Positions 1 through 13,399 of a DNA stretch of 64,000 nt are shown piece by piece. A model generated the notes under the pieces. The model did no database searches, was not told the DNA's origin, and was given only the letters and a program-made list of their open reading frames with translations. This DNA comes from Macrophomina tecta (lineage: Eukaryota > Ascomycota > Dothideomycetes > Botryosphaeriales > Botryosphaeriaceae), in the NCBI GenBank assembly GCA_024180945.1, contig JAKSGN010000002.1, positions 2,604,001 through 2,668,000 on the forward strand, in the 5' to 3' direction. Every line of letters starts with the position of its first letter. Position 1 is the first letter of the stretch. The position numbers and the translations under genes are program-made.

Positions 1-138
1 TGGCGGTCTCGCAGTAGCCTCCCGGGACATCTCAGAGCCCAGATTTAGGTCGTGGATGGACGGCAGGTTCACGGCGGGCAGCCGCGGCAGCAGCTGCTGG
101 TCGCCGTCTGCAGGAGTCGTAGTGGCACGAGTCACCAT
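1..138 (-). CDS. N-terminal fragment of an unknown protein (runs off left edge)
   Basis: An ATG at 138 opens a frame of 46 codons that continues past the window edge. The peptide begins MVTRATTTPADGDQQ and contains LPSIHDLNLGSEM, a short Leu/Pro-rich stretch of a kind I associate with N-termini of fungal transcription factors. No domain is visible, so that is only an impression. The gene is transcribed leftward and its body lies outside the window. Coding status is supported only by the open frame and by a plausible start at the border of a long GC-rich spacer. Confidence 0.4.
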   Translation of the reverse strand, partial: MVTRATTTPADGDQQLLPRLPAVNLPSIHDLNLGSEMSREATARPP

Positions 139-2164
139 GATCGGAGGTGTGGTGGTAGGAGAGTACAAGCAGACAAACAGCGCTAGTTGAGGGAGTGAGT
201 GAGTAGCGCGGGTGCAACGAGCGCGGCAACGATTAAAGGAGCACCCGAGGGTAATGTTTGAGGAGAGGCGAAGGACGGCAGACAGAAGGATGAAAGACAA
301 GGAAGAGGCTGCTTGCTCGGGCGCTCAGTCTTTTAAACGGGAGAGCGCGCTCGGTGCGAGCATGTTTGGACGGACATGGATTCAGCGTGGACAGCAAGGC
401 GAAGCGAAGGGCCGGCTGCATCATCTGGCCGGTATGAATGCGCCATTGAGCAGCATCGAGGTTGCAGTGGGTATAGGCAGGCGGCCAAATCAGACGGGCT
501 TCTGCCAGGCGGGCTGTATACGGCACGGGGGTGTAACTGGGTAGGCAACTCTGCAGCTCCAGCTCAGTGGGGGCGCGCCAAAACGATTGGCAGCTCTCTG
601 CTCTCGCGACGCCCTTGCGTGAGGCAGGCCTCTGGCGCCCTTTGGTCAGACATGAGACAGAGCAGTGGATGACACCGGCTCTCATGCAAGTCACCTCGCC
701 GCCCGTCTCCCCGCTATGAAGGCGGCCACCCTGACGAATCGCAGCTGCTCCGTCGCCCATAGCGCGACGCAGGCACACTCCGCCGATCTGCCGCGCGCTG
801 GCGGCCGAGATGCGATGCGATGCTCTGCTCACCGCTTGGTGTGCGACCCCGGCGCCGCGCAGCAGCAGCAGCTCAACGGCGGGCAGGGGTGCACAGCAGC
901 ATGGGGCCAACGGTCGAGCAGAATAGCGTCGTTGAACGTGCAGCGGGAAGCGGAGCCTGAAGTCCTGCAAATACGAGCGATCCCATCTCACATCGCATCT
1001 GGCCAGCGCCTGCAACCACCAGCCGGGCTCCAGGGCGAGCGCGCGCAGGCCGGCGCCCCCCAAAGCGGATGAGCTGCCGTCTCGGGTATCGGATCGTGCT
1101 GCACGTCAGCCCAGAAGCGATGGAACAGGTAGCTTCAGAGAATCGCAGACTGCTGCTCCTGATCGATGCCGAGGGCCAGATGCGGTCGAGCCACCGTGCA
1201 GCCGCCCATTCTGACAGGTCGCACCGGCGGCGCGCGTCGTACAAGAGATCCTGATATGACCGCCCGCAGCTCCACGCCCAGGTCGACGACGGCCTCTGGA
1301 TGCCCGCCGGCATGCGCCAGACCCTGGTCACCACTCGTCAGATCAGCAGGCATTGCATGTCAGGGAGAAATGATGCGAACGATATCGGACGGGGACGAGC
1401 CAGCCCGCCTTCCACTGCGTCATGACAGTGTGTGGCGTATTTGCTCGAGGCACTCGGCCGGATTGGCAGGGGAAAAAGAGACGAGAGACGAGAGGCGACG
1501 ACGTAGGGCAGCCCGGTTCGAGCGCGGCCGGCGGCGATGCAGCGGGTACGCGCCTGCTTGGTGTTGAGGTCGTTGTGCTGCCGTCCACAAATACCACGGA
1601 CCGCCCTCGCCACGGCATGTGCAGACCCTTGTCACACCCAGAGCAGATCAGCAGCCGTCATGATGCCAGGGAGAAAGTAATGATGCTTTTCCGCGCGATA
1701 ACATACACGAAACGAGCAGACCATACCTTTGCACAGGAAGGAACCAGAAAAAGCATGAACGAATGATTACGAATAAGAACACCCTCCTTCAATGCAAAGA
1801 GAATCAAGTCCCGCATTCACCCAGACGACGACAAAATCAGACAAACAAATCTCCCGAGGGCTCTTGTGTACTGCGGCTTGAACGTTCCTAACAAGTAAAA
1901 TTTTGCTAAAGCACCATATTACCTCAAGCCCACCGCCCCCCTCTTCCCCGCGTACCCTGCACCGCTCCGCTTGGTTCATGCGCGTCCGCATGCCCGTCCG
2001 TCGAACCAATACCAGAACCCACTTCAGCGCGACCGGGGGTTTCATGACAGAAAATGCCCAACTTAGACTGTCAGAAGGAAATATAGATTCCCGTATTAAG
2101 TGTAGTCTATTCAATCGAGAACATGGAAAAGAAAAACGCCAGCGCCCGCTTCATCTGATCACCC
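139..2164. other. Intergenic spacer, no supportable gene
   Basis: About 2 kb between the start of the left-edge gene and the 3' end of the Ecm33 gene. The left part is GC-rich and carries overlapping open frames on both strands, none with a domain or credible splice pattern. The part from about 1,680 is more AT-rich and probably includes the 3' untranslated region of the Ecm33 gene. Confidence 0.6.
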
Positions 2165-3497
2165 CTAGAAGAAGCCAAGCATGGCAGCGAGGACACCAGC
2201 GGCACCGAGACCAGCGGCATTGGTAACATCGAGGTGGCCAGCAGCACCAGTGCTGGAGGCAGAAGAGCCAGAGCCAGACGAGGTGGGGGTGGTGTCAGCG
2301 CCACCGGGGTTGGCCTGGCTACCGGCGCACTGGTACTTGCCCTTGATGACGTTGCTGTTGCCAGAGAGAGACTTGAAGTGCGAGCAAGTGCTGTCAATGT
2401 TCTCGCTGGACTGGAGGTTGAAGGCACCACGGACATCATCGAGGTCCTCAAGGTCAACGCTAAATACTGTTAGTACCGGGTCGGCTCAACAAGACTTGGG
2501 GCGGAAAGCTTACCTGGAGAAGTTGCCGGAGAAGTCAAGAGCACCACCGACAGACTTAAGAGAGGGGAAGGTGAGGTTGCCCTCAAGGTTGGGGTTGTCG
2601 GCAATCTGGAAACCACCGCCGATCTTCTCGAGAGCTCCGAGGGAGATGTTCTTGAGGTTGCCGTTACCGACAAAGGAGAGCGAGCCACCGACCTCAGTGA
2701 GGTTGGCAGCGGAGTAGTTGCCAATCTTGTCACCGTAGAAACCGAGGGAGCCGTTGAGCGAGGCAAGGGAAGGAGTGGAGATCTCGGAGACATTACGGAA
2801 GGTCATGTTGTAGGCCCACTCAAGGTTGGGGAACGAAGCCTTCAGCTTGTCGCCGTTAGCAGACAGGGTCAAAGCCTCGTTGATGTTCTTGAACTGGACG
2901 GTGATATCCTGGAGGTAGTTGTTGTTGGCGATGAAAAAGGTGTCGACCTCCTCAAGGTCAATGCCATCGAGCGAGCTGAGGAAGGTGTTCTGGATGTTGA
3001 CACTGCCAGCCTGCTTGACACCCTGGGTGAAGGCGAGCGAGGGCAGAGCCGGCAGACCAGTCCAGTCGATCCTGTCAACCTGGCTGAGCCGGGGGAAGCT
3101 CAGGGAAGAGAGGACAGTAAGTTCAGCGAGCTCGAAGGTGCCGATGGACTCGAGGCTGTCGGCGCTCAGGCTGGTCAAACCAGTAGCGTTGTTGGCAACC
3201 AAGGTGCCGGTAATCTCCCTGACGGAGTTGAGGCTAATGTCGCCGGCAACACCGGTGGCAATAGCGATGGAGCCAGAGAAAGTGGTGCAGGAGGCGATGG
3301 CGGTGGCATCACCGGCATTCTGAATAGTGGTGGTAGCCGAGGCGCTGCAGGCAGCTGTATGACAATGGCTCGTCAGCTGTCTGTCCAAGAGGAAGGGAGG
3401 CCGCCATCGCAGAAGTAGCGTGTAACACTGTCAGGGAGAACGTACCGTTGGCACCGGCGGCCGCCGCGATGACGGGAAGAGCGTACTTCGCGAACAT
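2165..3497 (-). CDS. ECM33: Ecm33/Sps2-family GPI-anchored cell-wall protein
   Basis: Three exons (3446-3497, 2515-3354, 2165-2460) join in frame to 395 residues. The N-terminus MFAKYALPVIAAAAGAN is a signal peptide. The body is a receptor-L/leucine-rich-like repeat fold typical of Ecm33, with recurring L-x-L-x-N-L/V patterns and many N-x-S/T sites. A Ser/Gly-rich stalk follows, then a hydrophobic tail ending AALLAAMLGFF that fits a GPI-attachment signal. Intron 2 has a perfect TACTAAC branch site shortly before its AG. Ecm33 proteins are known to be needed for normal wall architecture in ascomycetes, acting at the plasma membrane and wall. Length and layout match the family (about 400 residues). 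Confidence 0.93.
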
Positions 3498-6400
3498 TGT
3501 CGTGGATAGCAGGGCGAAGTTCTGGACGACAGTGCAGGGTCAGCTTTCTGCAGGCGACGCGTTGTATTTGTAGCGTTGGGGGGGCTTGTGGAGCACGCAC
3601 GGTAGTCAATTGGGTTGGCTGACGACGCCTCGGGGATAAATGGGATGACGGGAGTGAAGATGTACGGGCGAGCGAGCGTCGAGAAGTTGGAAGAGAAAAC
3701 GAGGGAGAAATAGGCGCACAGCTGACGAGGATGGAAGGCTCGCTGGGGGCGTGGCTGAGCGGAACGAGGAGGAGGTGGGAAGAGTAGTGTTTTGTTGGAA
3801 GGAAGGCGAAGGAGGCCGGGAAAATAGGGAGGTTCGCGCAGCAGCGCGCTCAGGAGCGAGCCGGGCGCTTGGACGCCGGCGCTGGCCCGAGCTCGTGCGG
3901 CCTGGCGTGGCTTGATTCGAGGTTGATTCATTAGCGCGGCCAGTGCCCGCTTCTGGCGATCGCGCTTGCAGGCCATGGAGCATTCGAGAGTTTCGCCGTG
4001 CTCAGCGCTGGCAGGGCGACGATGACGATGCTGCTGCTGCTGCGCGCGGTGGTTGGGCGGATTGACGCTGCGATGTGCGCGGTCTCCCAGCCTCCGCCCC
4101 GCCGAGCAGCGTGCGGTGTGAGCGAGGAGGCGGGAGTGCCCACGGCTAGACGGACAAGCATCGACAGTAATTACGAGGCCCTCCACCACCATGAACCATG
4201 CGCGCCGGCTGTGGCACTCGCAGTAGTCTATCAGCTCGCGCCCGCCCGCTATCTCTCCGTCGCCTCACCACTGGCCCCTCCCCAGCTGCGGACGGGTTGC
4301 TCGACGCGGACGATTGGCCAATTCGTCCAGCTCGACCGGATCGCGAGCGTCACATGTGGGCGCGTCCGGCGAATGAAGGCCGCTTCAGATGCTGTCATGG
4401 ATCTCCGCCGTCGCTCCCGCCCAGCCCAACAACGCGGACCCTCGCCGTTGCGAAACGGATGCTGGCCGCTGCAATTGGCGCCCAGTTTCTGCGCCGAACC
4501 CACTTCCTCCTCGGCCATCCCAAAACCGCCATGCCGCGTGTGCCAGCGGCGAGACACGCCCACTCGCCGCCCGCCCGCCCGCGCCCATAACCCACGGCGA
4601 CAGCGATGACGCCGGGCGCTGCCGACTTTTCGCTGGCATGCCGACTGAGTTGCGGCCAGGCCTAGGGCGGTGCTGTCAATGCGTAGAGCCATTTTATCGT
4701 TTATGAAAACGGGTCACGGACACGGTGCTGGAGTCCTGGCTGTCGCCAATTTCGGCTGCTGGCCCATCACGGCGCGCGCCAGGCCGACGAACCACACCCG
4801 GCGATGATTTTTCTATCTGCCGCAGCTTGCAACAGCAGGAGCGAGCCTCCTCATCTCCGCCTTCTGCGCGGGCGTCAATCATGACAGCTTCCGCCAGTGC
4901 CCGCCAGCAAGGGTGCTCATATCATGATCACCACCGCTTGGCACATGCTGGCGCGCTCGAGCGTCGCAAATTGCAAGAGAGCAGCGTTGTTTGCGTGCCC
5001 TGCTGCCAACGGCTCGCAATCCGCACCCTGTCATCTCTCCTCGCCGCAACCAGTGCGTCGTGCTTGCCCGATCGGGACTCCACGCCCCCCAACGTGGGAG
5101 GCACGGACGAGCGGTGCAAGAGTCTGGATTATTTGCTCGTGAGCGGTGATGAGAGCTGGTGCGGTACGAACAGCCGCTCTCGTCGCCGCTGCCCGTGGGT
5201 TATTTTCAGCGACACCGAAGACGCAGAAGAGCCGCTCGATGCTCTCTCTCACAAAGCAGGCGGCGGGCGAGCACCCCGGCGCCCCCACTCCTAATTCCAC
5301 TCTCACGACAGCCTCGGCCTCAGCTGCACCAACGTCGCCGCCGACCAATAATCGCCGACGCGGTCGCCGGGTGTACCAAGACGCCCCAATGCCGCTGTCG
5401 ATCAGCTCCGCCGCTGCATGCCGCGATACTCCATCAGGCAAGTTATCGCACGGGGAAGCACTCAGCGGACAGCCGCGAGCGAGGGGCTGCGCGGCCTCTC
5501 CCCGCCTCGTACGCCTCCCCTTCGCAGGTCCGTCGGCTGTTCCCTCACGTGCCCTGCCGCCAGCACTTCCTCACGTCGTTGACTCGGGCCATGATGAATC
5601 TGTAACCAGGTTTCGGCTGTCCGTTTCATGTCCAGTCATGCAAGGCTGGCAAAGCAAGACAAAGAAGCTGCTGGGCCAAGCCGTCTCGTCACCGGCAGTC
5701 TCAGAGTCACCCCGGGCTCCACAGGGCTAGCCAGTTATGTTCGCCACACTCGCGCCTCGCTCCCTGCGCCCCGTATGGCGCCCGGTGCTGGCGGTGCTTG
5801 ATCCTGCGCAGTCCGAGCACTCGACGCGATATGAAGATATCAATAGCCTCAAGCTCTGAACGCCAACTCCTATTTCCCGTGAAGGGTAGGTTGATGGGCT
5901 TGCCTGTCTGCTTGGGATCCACCCGTAGGGCGAAGGAGGAGGCCCATTTCCTGCCAAGCGATGGAGGAAGATGTTCCCTCCAGTCAATTCTCCACGCACG
6001 CCCTCCAGCCCGGCCATTGCTGGCGCGGCAACGGCCTAGCATCACTTATCAGCGTCATAGGCATCCCTACCGCGTTTTACCCGCCGTCTGAAGGCACGAA
6101 ACAGCGTCGGAAAATTGTGGGGCCAGGAGCGGACGTGCAGTGGCGTCGGTTAATCTTCTAGGTGGTACAGAGAGAAGTGAGGAGCTGCGATTGATCTCCG
6201 CGAGACTGCCCGACCTATACTGGCAGTCTTCAATTATCCAGCTATCACATGGCCGACTCACGTGCTTTGGAGCAGTCGATTCTCTCGTGTATTTGTAAAT
6301 ATTCGAAATTGCTCGATTCCGGATAAGCTCACCGCACTTCACCTTCAACGCGCATTCCAGGGGCTCCCACCGCTAGTTATGCGAACTCAGCCAGCCAGCC

Positions 6401-9400
6401 TGCCACCCTTTGCATTCCTGTCTCGCCATTCGTTCTCTCACAGCAAGAATTTTCCGGCATCGCAGCTCCACAATGCCTCAGCTCCCGCACGCGCACCTCG
6501 CATCTCGCAACGTAACAGACACAAAGATATGTGTGACAGCCTCAGCGGGAACAGGCCATGCCTGCGCCGGCAGACCTGCGTGTCAGAACCTTAAAGCGCG
6601 AACCGGGGCAGCAGAGAGCTGCAAGAGAGGCCGCATCAATATTAAGACGTGGACCATCGACCCTTGTCCGGATACAATGTGCTCCCCATACGCGCCCTGC
6701 TCCCAGGTTTGTTGGCCTTGTGGCGTTCATTTTGGCCTGGATCTGGACTGGCAAAGAAAAAAAAAAAGGTATATCGAATGCGGGTCCAAACTCGCCAACG
6801 ACGTTTTTGTGCGATGTAGCGCTGGAGAAAGCCATTGCACTCTTGGTTGAGCCTCTCGTTGTCCAAGCGTTTGCCGCCGCCGCTGCTTTCTCGGCTCATG
6901 AGACTAGCGATCTACCTCTCTCATGCGGCTGGGGCCACTGCCAACGCATCGAACGAGTGCTAGCAGCAAGATCTAACATTGCCCCAGGATGCAGATCTCG
7001 GTCTTCGCCTCCGCTGCTACACTTCCTGGATCATGGCCTGGTCTCATCTTCGAACATCTTTCCTGCGGGCTCCTTCCTACGAGACATCGCTATTGCTGAG
7101 GCATGACAGTAGTGGATATCACAGCTGATGTCTTTTATGAATGGCCCTCGCCAAGACGATCCCGCAGCCTCTGAGTCACACGGGAGCAGCCTGATCGAAT
7201 CTTAAGATCTCGCTTCAGGGCAATGCGGTGGAGGGCATCAATTCCCGTGGAGTCCTGTGATCGCGAACCAGCTGGCACACTTCAAGTTGCACCCCTCTGG
7301 CGTCACAAGTCGACTGCAGCATCCCTTTGCGCTGTCACGGTTTGCAAGGGCAGCTTCCGTCATGCCTGTATCATACGCGTCCTAGCGGTAACGACAAGCA
7401 ATCGTCTGCTGCTGATGATGATGATGGCATGCGCTTCCGCCTACATGCTTACACCCGCCCTGCCCCGAGCTCATCGGGTCCCGATTGTTCCCGCATACAT
7501 GCATGTATGCTCCCCGTTAAGTTCTTGACAAGAGTCACACTACGCGCAAGCAAAAGTAGAATGGTCTGCTGCCGTGAAAGGCAAGCCAAGAGCAGAGGAA
7601 AGAGGGGCCGATGGACGGAAGTACAGGTGAAAGGGGAAGATGGACTCCCAAGCAGGGAAGACGAAATGTTTGATGGATGGGTACTAACTGTCGTGCACCC
7701 TGCTGCAGGCTCTGCAGAGTTTACGAATCAGATCAGAGCCGCATCCACGCTAGGCGATGATGGATGATCTGTGCGCCATCGCAAGGTCGCGCATACGCGG
7801 AAGCTGTGGTAGCGCCCGGCTTACAAGCCTTTCCCTATCTCTCACCTAAGATCTCCTAATCTTGCCCTCTTAACTTCCGTATCTTCTTTCCCAGCCCTCG
7901 ATGCACTCGTCCCGGCAGGCCTACCCTGTCATTGTCGCCTTTTCCCTGTGTAGCGTCCCCTCTACCCCCCTCTCCATTCCAGCCTTGCAGTAGTTCAGAT
8001 CCGCGCGCCAAATGCCGGTCCTGCCACTCGGCGCCCGGATATCTTCCATCGGCTCCCTTTCCCCCGCAATGTCGGCTCCACTATGGACACAGAGGTTCGA
8101 GCTAACGCACGTCATTAACAGCGGCAGCTCCCTCCTTCCCTTCCCACCTCCCCGCCCTCCGCGAGGGGAGAGGGGAAAGCGGCGCCCAATCACTCGCATG
8201 CCACTCGTGGGGGTATACCACGCACGCTCAACTATCTTTAGAATGTCCTCGAAAAGAGCGGAGGGCTCGCAGGGCAGACGCTGGTGGCGTTCTGAACTCT
8301 TGGAGCGCCCCACTCGCGCAGCTTGCCTGAAGGGGACAAGGGCCTTGTATCCAAAGAAGGACCTTTTGGCAGCTTGGGTGGCGTGAGCGGAGCAGGCGCT
8401 TGCGATAGCGGAGGCGGTAGACTATTCATGGTCCGCAAGCTCAGAGACACCTTCGATGAAAGTGGATTTCTCTGAGGTGGCCTATCGCCACCATGCCCCC
8501 TGCCTTGTTAGCGACTCCCTCCTACCTCGAGGTCCTTTCCGTGACTAGCACATGCAAGAAGAGAAAAAGCAGGGCCATCATGCCAACCGCTTCCCCCTTC
8601 CATCGAGACCATTCATAATCAGAGAGAGAAAACGCCCTCAGCAGATCTCCTTCTCTCCTGTGCCGTGTTATCGTTACACCAAATCAGCCACCCTTTTGTC
8701 CTCCTTCCTCTCTCTTTCCTTTCTCCCACCACCTCAGATCCCTCCCTCCCTCCCTTCCTTCCTGCCCGCCGTCCTTCCCGTCCCTTCCATCCCGCTCCGC
8801 CGTGTTGCTGCGCTCTGCACCACCTGCCTACCTACATGTGTATGTGCATCGCACTGCGGACGTATCCAATGGCTCGATGAGAGAATGAAAAATTTTTCCT
8901 CTGCTCTGCATGAACCGCTTTCAATACATTTCATCTGCCGTCATTGTACTTGGCACGCATTGAGAACGAGGGCAAACGTCCCGTCCCGTCCTGCACGCCT
9001 GGAGGCGCGGCAAGATGTTGATCGAGCAACAACAATAGGATCTCCACACGGGACGGGACGGGACGCACACGCGGAGTGAGCCACGGCTTGCATCATGCTG
9101 CGGCTTCCATTGCGCATCTCCGACGAGATAGAATTCCAGAAGCAAGATCTTAGCGCTACATATGTGTACGTCTCTTGTCGCGCGTTCCTATCTTCCCCGT
9201 GCTACCTGCACGCTGGGGAAGGCAGAGCGGGACGGAGAGCAAGGAGGAAATACGTAGATACATATGCACGTACGCACGCGAGAAAGAGGGAAAAAAAAAA
9301 AAAGAGAATATCGATTGCCTGCTTTTTGGTTGCTGCTGCCCCTAAGCGACGCCTTGGGGGGAGTTTTTTTTTTTTTTTTTTTTTTTCAATTATTATTTGC

Positions 9401-10438
9401 CTTGCTGTGTGAGAGGGAACGCTGCCGCTGCTGACATTGATTGCCCTCGACCGACAGACAGACAAGACAGCCGGCCGGCCAGGCGGGCAGGCAGGCGTGG
9501 CTGGGCGATCCGCCACCGCCGCGCCGCTCTCTTCCTCCCACGACCATCGCAAATAGCGGTGACGGATTGAAAGCATTTGTGCGAATTAAACAAGAGCCAG
9601 GATTCGCGATCTATTAGGAGTAAAAGATCAACCAGGCTGGAAAGGTTCCATGGGGGGCCCTGTTTCAACTGTTAATGAAAGGGAGCGACGAGGAGGGACG
9701 TCTCGTCAACCAGAAGGGTCTTTTCCTCTCATCTCTCTCTCATCTCTTGTCAGCCGAAAGACACAGGTACGGAGCAGGTAAATGATCGACCGGGTAGGGC
9801 TCGCTGGTTAGGCAGGTACCCGAACGAGGCCGCAATTGGTTTCGCACAAACGGAAGGCATTAGGTCAGGCACGCAGCAGGCTGATTGTATGTTTGATGGA
9901 TGGTGGTGGCGGCAGCAGCTGTCTTGTTTTGAGCTTTGATGGCTTTTTATTTCGGGCATAAAAGCAGGAAGCACGTCATCGGGCTTTTGGAGACGCGGTC
10001 GTTTCTGAGAAGAGAAAGACTGCCGCTATGTCCTGGAATGGCTGGGGCAACGGCATTGTGAGGCTTGTGGCTCGAGGAAGACGGAGCTGCATTATGAGGG
10101 CGGATCGTCCTGCTTTGATTTCTACTTCCAGCTTCGGCGGAGGGCAGGAAGGAAATTGCGGTGACGGAACGATCGATCGCGTGAATGACGATCAATGAAA
10201 CAAAAACCTCAGCATTACATTCGAGAAAGATTGCAAGTTGACGGCAGTAGCCGGCATGTCTAGCTCTGAAATTGAGGTTTGTTCTGCTAAATCGTATCAA
10301 CGTATCTGAATGGCTTCTGCGGCCCAATGCTGTCAGGTGGTGATGTCTCAGAGCTGATGCTGCGCGCTGAACGTGATCTCCCCCATCCCATTCCCCTGGA
10401 AGCAGGGCTGAAGGATGTTTCAAGGACGGGCATGAGAC
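3498..10438. other. Gene-poor 7-kb interval
   Basis: The stretch between the Ecm33 start and the DNA glycosylase 3' end holds many overlapping open frames, up to about 250 codons, on both strands. None shows a conserved domain, signal peptide or believable exon chain. The first kilobase is the presumed Ecm33 promoter and is GC-rich. From about 8.5 to 9.6 kb the sequence turns pyrimidine-rich, with runs of CCTCCCTCCC, and includes a run of 23 T at 9364-9386. No tRNA, inverted repeat or transposon reading frame was recognised. It may hold non-coding transcripts, but nothing in the sequence shows that. Confidence 0.55.
9364..9386. repeat. Poly(T) tract, 23 nt
   Basis: An uninterrupted run of 23 T in the gene-poor interval. 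An A run of about 14 lies some 70 bases to its left. Such tracts recur across the window (27967-27993, 33156-33174, 45869-45892, 63776-63792) and may be simple slippage repeats or relics of poly(A) tails. Confidence 0.9.
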
Positions 10439-12102
10439 TCAGCTGCCCTGAAGGGCATCGATATTGACGTCCTCGATCCTCCACATGTACCACATAAAGA
10501 GACTCCTGGGTTCGGCGCTTGTCAGCGGAAGGGAGATCGACATGTCTCGCCTTAACCGCCCTTCGCGCAAGACAAAACCTCGCATGTGATATCCATCTCG
10601 TGACGGAGACGACAGTGAGGTCCGTCAAGCAGAAGAACAATGGCAAGCGAAAACGAGGAAGGGCGGCAGAGAGTCAACTCACCTATACGGTGCAAACGGC
10701 GCCGAACGATCTAACATCTCCTTTTCGCTCAGGTACTTCCATTTCCCGCCTTTTCCATTCGCTTTCAACTTTGCGACATCCTTGCCCAACCAAGCAGCCA
10801 TTCCCCTCTGCACACCTAAATCCCCGGTGCTGAACACGTCCGTCCGTTTGAGCGCGAAGCACGCAAACATCTCGACGCTCCAGCGGCCAAGCCCGCGTAC
10901 AGCAACTAGTTTCTCGAGCACTTCAGCATCGGATGCTTCGACGAGCATCTGCGCTGACAGTTCTCCGGATGCGAACTTCTCGGCCAGCCCCTTGACGTAC
11001 TCCGCCTTGCGACCAGAGAGGCCCGCGGTGCGCAGAAGGGAGAGCTCTGCGGCGGCGACTTGGGCTGGAGAGGGAAAGAACGAAGAGGAGTCGTTGGAAT
11101 TGGAGAAGAGCGCGATGAACTTATTTTGAATAGATTTGGCTGCCGCACCGGAGACCTATAGGTCGGTTAGTATACAAATAACTCAATCTTGTTTTTGAAA
11201 GATATCCCCTCTAGATGAAAAGAACAAAAAATACCGGTCAGGCCTCACGAGTGTATCAGGAAAACGGCTATGTAAGCAATACCGCAGCGAGTTGGTTGTA
11301 TAAGAACAAGCAAAATAGTAACAATAGCGGATCACAAGCCATCTAATGATTACAGAAGCAGTGGCCCAAGAGCGTACTAAGCATAACAAACGGGAAACTC
11401 AGAACTCACCTGCTGCGACAAAATCCCACTGACCAACGCCTTGAATGGATCCACCTCCTCCTGCAATCCTTCGGGCGAAAACACCTTACAATGGTGTTTA
11501 TCAATTACCGTTCTCAGCCGGGGATCAACGCTGATCAGGTGGGCGCACGCTTTCTCCAACAGGTTCTCTGTCGTCGTCTCGTCGTCGGCAACCGTCGATG
11601 CATGCGGCACGACGCGCGAGCCGCCGGGAACAGACAGCGGCGCGTTAGTAGCGTGAGGGTCGACGGGGCGCGGTTTGAGCGGCGAGGAAGAGGGAGGATT
11701 GGTGTTGGTGTTGGACGCCATCAGCCCCGCGATGGAGGGCGTGGGGGTAAATGGCGGAGGCTTGATAGGGGAGGCATCGTTGGGGGCGGTCTTGCGGCGC
11801 TTGGTCGTCGGAGTTATGGGTGTGACGAAGACGTTCGCGTCTGAGTTGGCGATGACTATTTTCGTGTCGGAGGCTCTGTTGGAGTCGCCGCTGGCGGTGA
11901 TGATAGGTTTGTCATCAGTCGCTGCGTCGGCGGTCTTGGAAGGACGGCCGCGCTTTTTGGTCGTGGATGGGAGAGTTGCTATTTGCTTTTCGGCTTTCTT
12001 CGCTCGTCGAGGTTTTAAGGCCTTTGCTTTCGTATCTGATTTGGCTGGATTGATGGGCCCATGGCTAGCTTGTAGCCGGGCAGACCTTCTGGAACCGGAC
12101 AT
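10439..12102 (-). CDS. MAG1: DNA-3-methyladenine glycosylase (Mag1/AlkA type, HhH-GPD)
   Basis: Three exons (11410-12102, 10683-11155, 10439-10505) join in frame to 410 residues. The first half is a basic, Ser/Pro-rich tail starting MSGSRRSARLQ, with a KKRGRPSK AT-hook-like motif and probable nuclear targeting. The catalytic half contains VSGILSQQVSGAAAKSI, the helix-hairpin-helix VRGLGRWSVEMF and the loop STGDLGVQRG, whose Asp is the expected catalytic residue of the HhH-GPD superfamily. The family removes alkylated purines in base excision repair. The last exon adds the conserved W-Y-M-W-R helix. Introns of 254 and 177 nt are longer than most here. No missing key residue was seen. Confidence 0.93.
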
Positions 12103-13399
12103 GGTAGCAAATGCGAAGGCTAGGAGAGGCGAATGGTTAGGTGCGGATAAAGAAGGAACATAAATGCGGAATGCGGAATTGATGCGTAAAGAGAGAGGAC
12201 ACTGGAGCTTGACGAGATGGGCCACTTGCAACATAGAAAGACGGTCGACGCGATGAGGTTGAAGTCGCGACAAATATGACGTTGCCGCGGATAACGCGGG
12301 TCGCGAAGTCACATGGCTTCCAGCTGCTTCTGCCTAGATTTGCTCTCGTAAGCTGCTTCGTTCTTGGCAAAAGCTCCATCACCATGATCGCGCTGGGCAC
12401 CGAATTCCCGCTCGCATCAACGGATGTGCGGAGGAGTCTGGAGGTAAAGCTCCTGGTCCTGGTCGACGGTTCGGATAAATCAGGAACTCTACCCAGCATG
12501 CCGGGTCAATGCCGCAGCGGCGCCGTACTATTCTATGACCGTCGCAAGAAAGTCCTACTCCTGTAGCGCGAAATCATCCTTCCACACATGGGGAGGTGAA
12601 GTGCCCACCCGGACGTACGTAAGTGTCTGATAAGGTTGATGGAATTTGCATCTGGGCAGCTGCTCCACCTCCAAACGTGTACGGGTTTCAATGCCCAGTT
12701 CTCTCGCGCCTAAGGAATATGTGTGCTAGGCAATGGCACTAGCAAGAAAGTCCTAGTAGTCGTAAGACCATGACATTGGGGGTTCTCCCTTTGCTATATG
12801 AGAAAGATAGAGGGTCTGCAGGGCCCATTTATGGGGTTGACAGGCTGCAGAGCGACACATGGCGATCGTTCCGGGCTAGGCTTGTCCATTAAACCTACAA
12901 GAACCTGAAGCCTTCCTTGCACTGTATGTGATCATCTCGTACTCCAAAGTATACAGGAATCGCTAGGGATTGCATTCTTATTTGTGGGCTTACCGAGACC
13001 ATTGACGCTGATCGTCAGATGTATGTAGTCAGCGCCCGGATCTATCGTCGATGAAGTCTCCAGTCTCCACAGGCTTCAGTGCTGGACGCGATAGCGATCA
13101 GTATCAGAATGGGTGGTGATTGAACCCTTGTCTAGTGACATGAAAAAGCCTAGAATTTGACAAGTCCAGCTCTCATCCGTAAGCAACAGGTTGGCGTCTT
13201 CTTACATGAAGCCACAGCTATAAGACATAAGATCGGCGTGAGTGGGAGTTCATCCGGTCACCCATTTCTCTTTCGTAGTGTACAGTCTAAAGCACAACGG
13301 CCCGCGCAAACACCTGTTGTGACTAGCAGCGTCTGTCTATTCACCCGTGCTCGCCGTCATCATCATCCTCTTCTTCTCCTCCTCCTCGACGCCTGGTAT
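12103..13399. other. Intergenic spacer upstream of MAG1 and downstream of QCR7
   Basis: About 1.3 kb. The left end is the MAG1 promoter side and the right end is the QCR7 3' flank. Two open frames overlap here on opposite strands (12276-12566 plus, 12137-12499 minus) without any recognisable domain. Nothing else was seen. Confidence 0.55.

Noticed and set aside
233..1063. 276-codon minus frame in the left spacer
   Set aside because: Low-complexity, Arg/Ala/Ser-rich translation in GC-rich DNA with equally long frames opposite it; no domain.
3431..4192. 253-codon minus frame upstream of ECM33
   Set aside because: Overlaps ECM33 exon 1 in another frame and continues into the promoter; no family features.
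12137..12566. Opposed open frames upstream of MAG1
   Set aside because: They overlap each other, the minus one runs into the MAG1 5' region, and neither has conserved motifs.
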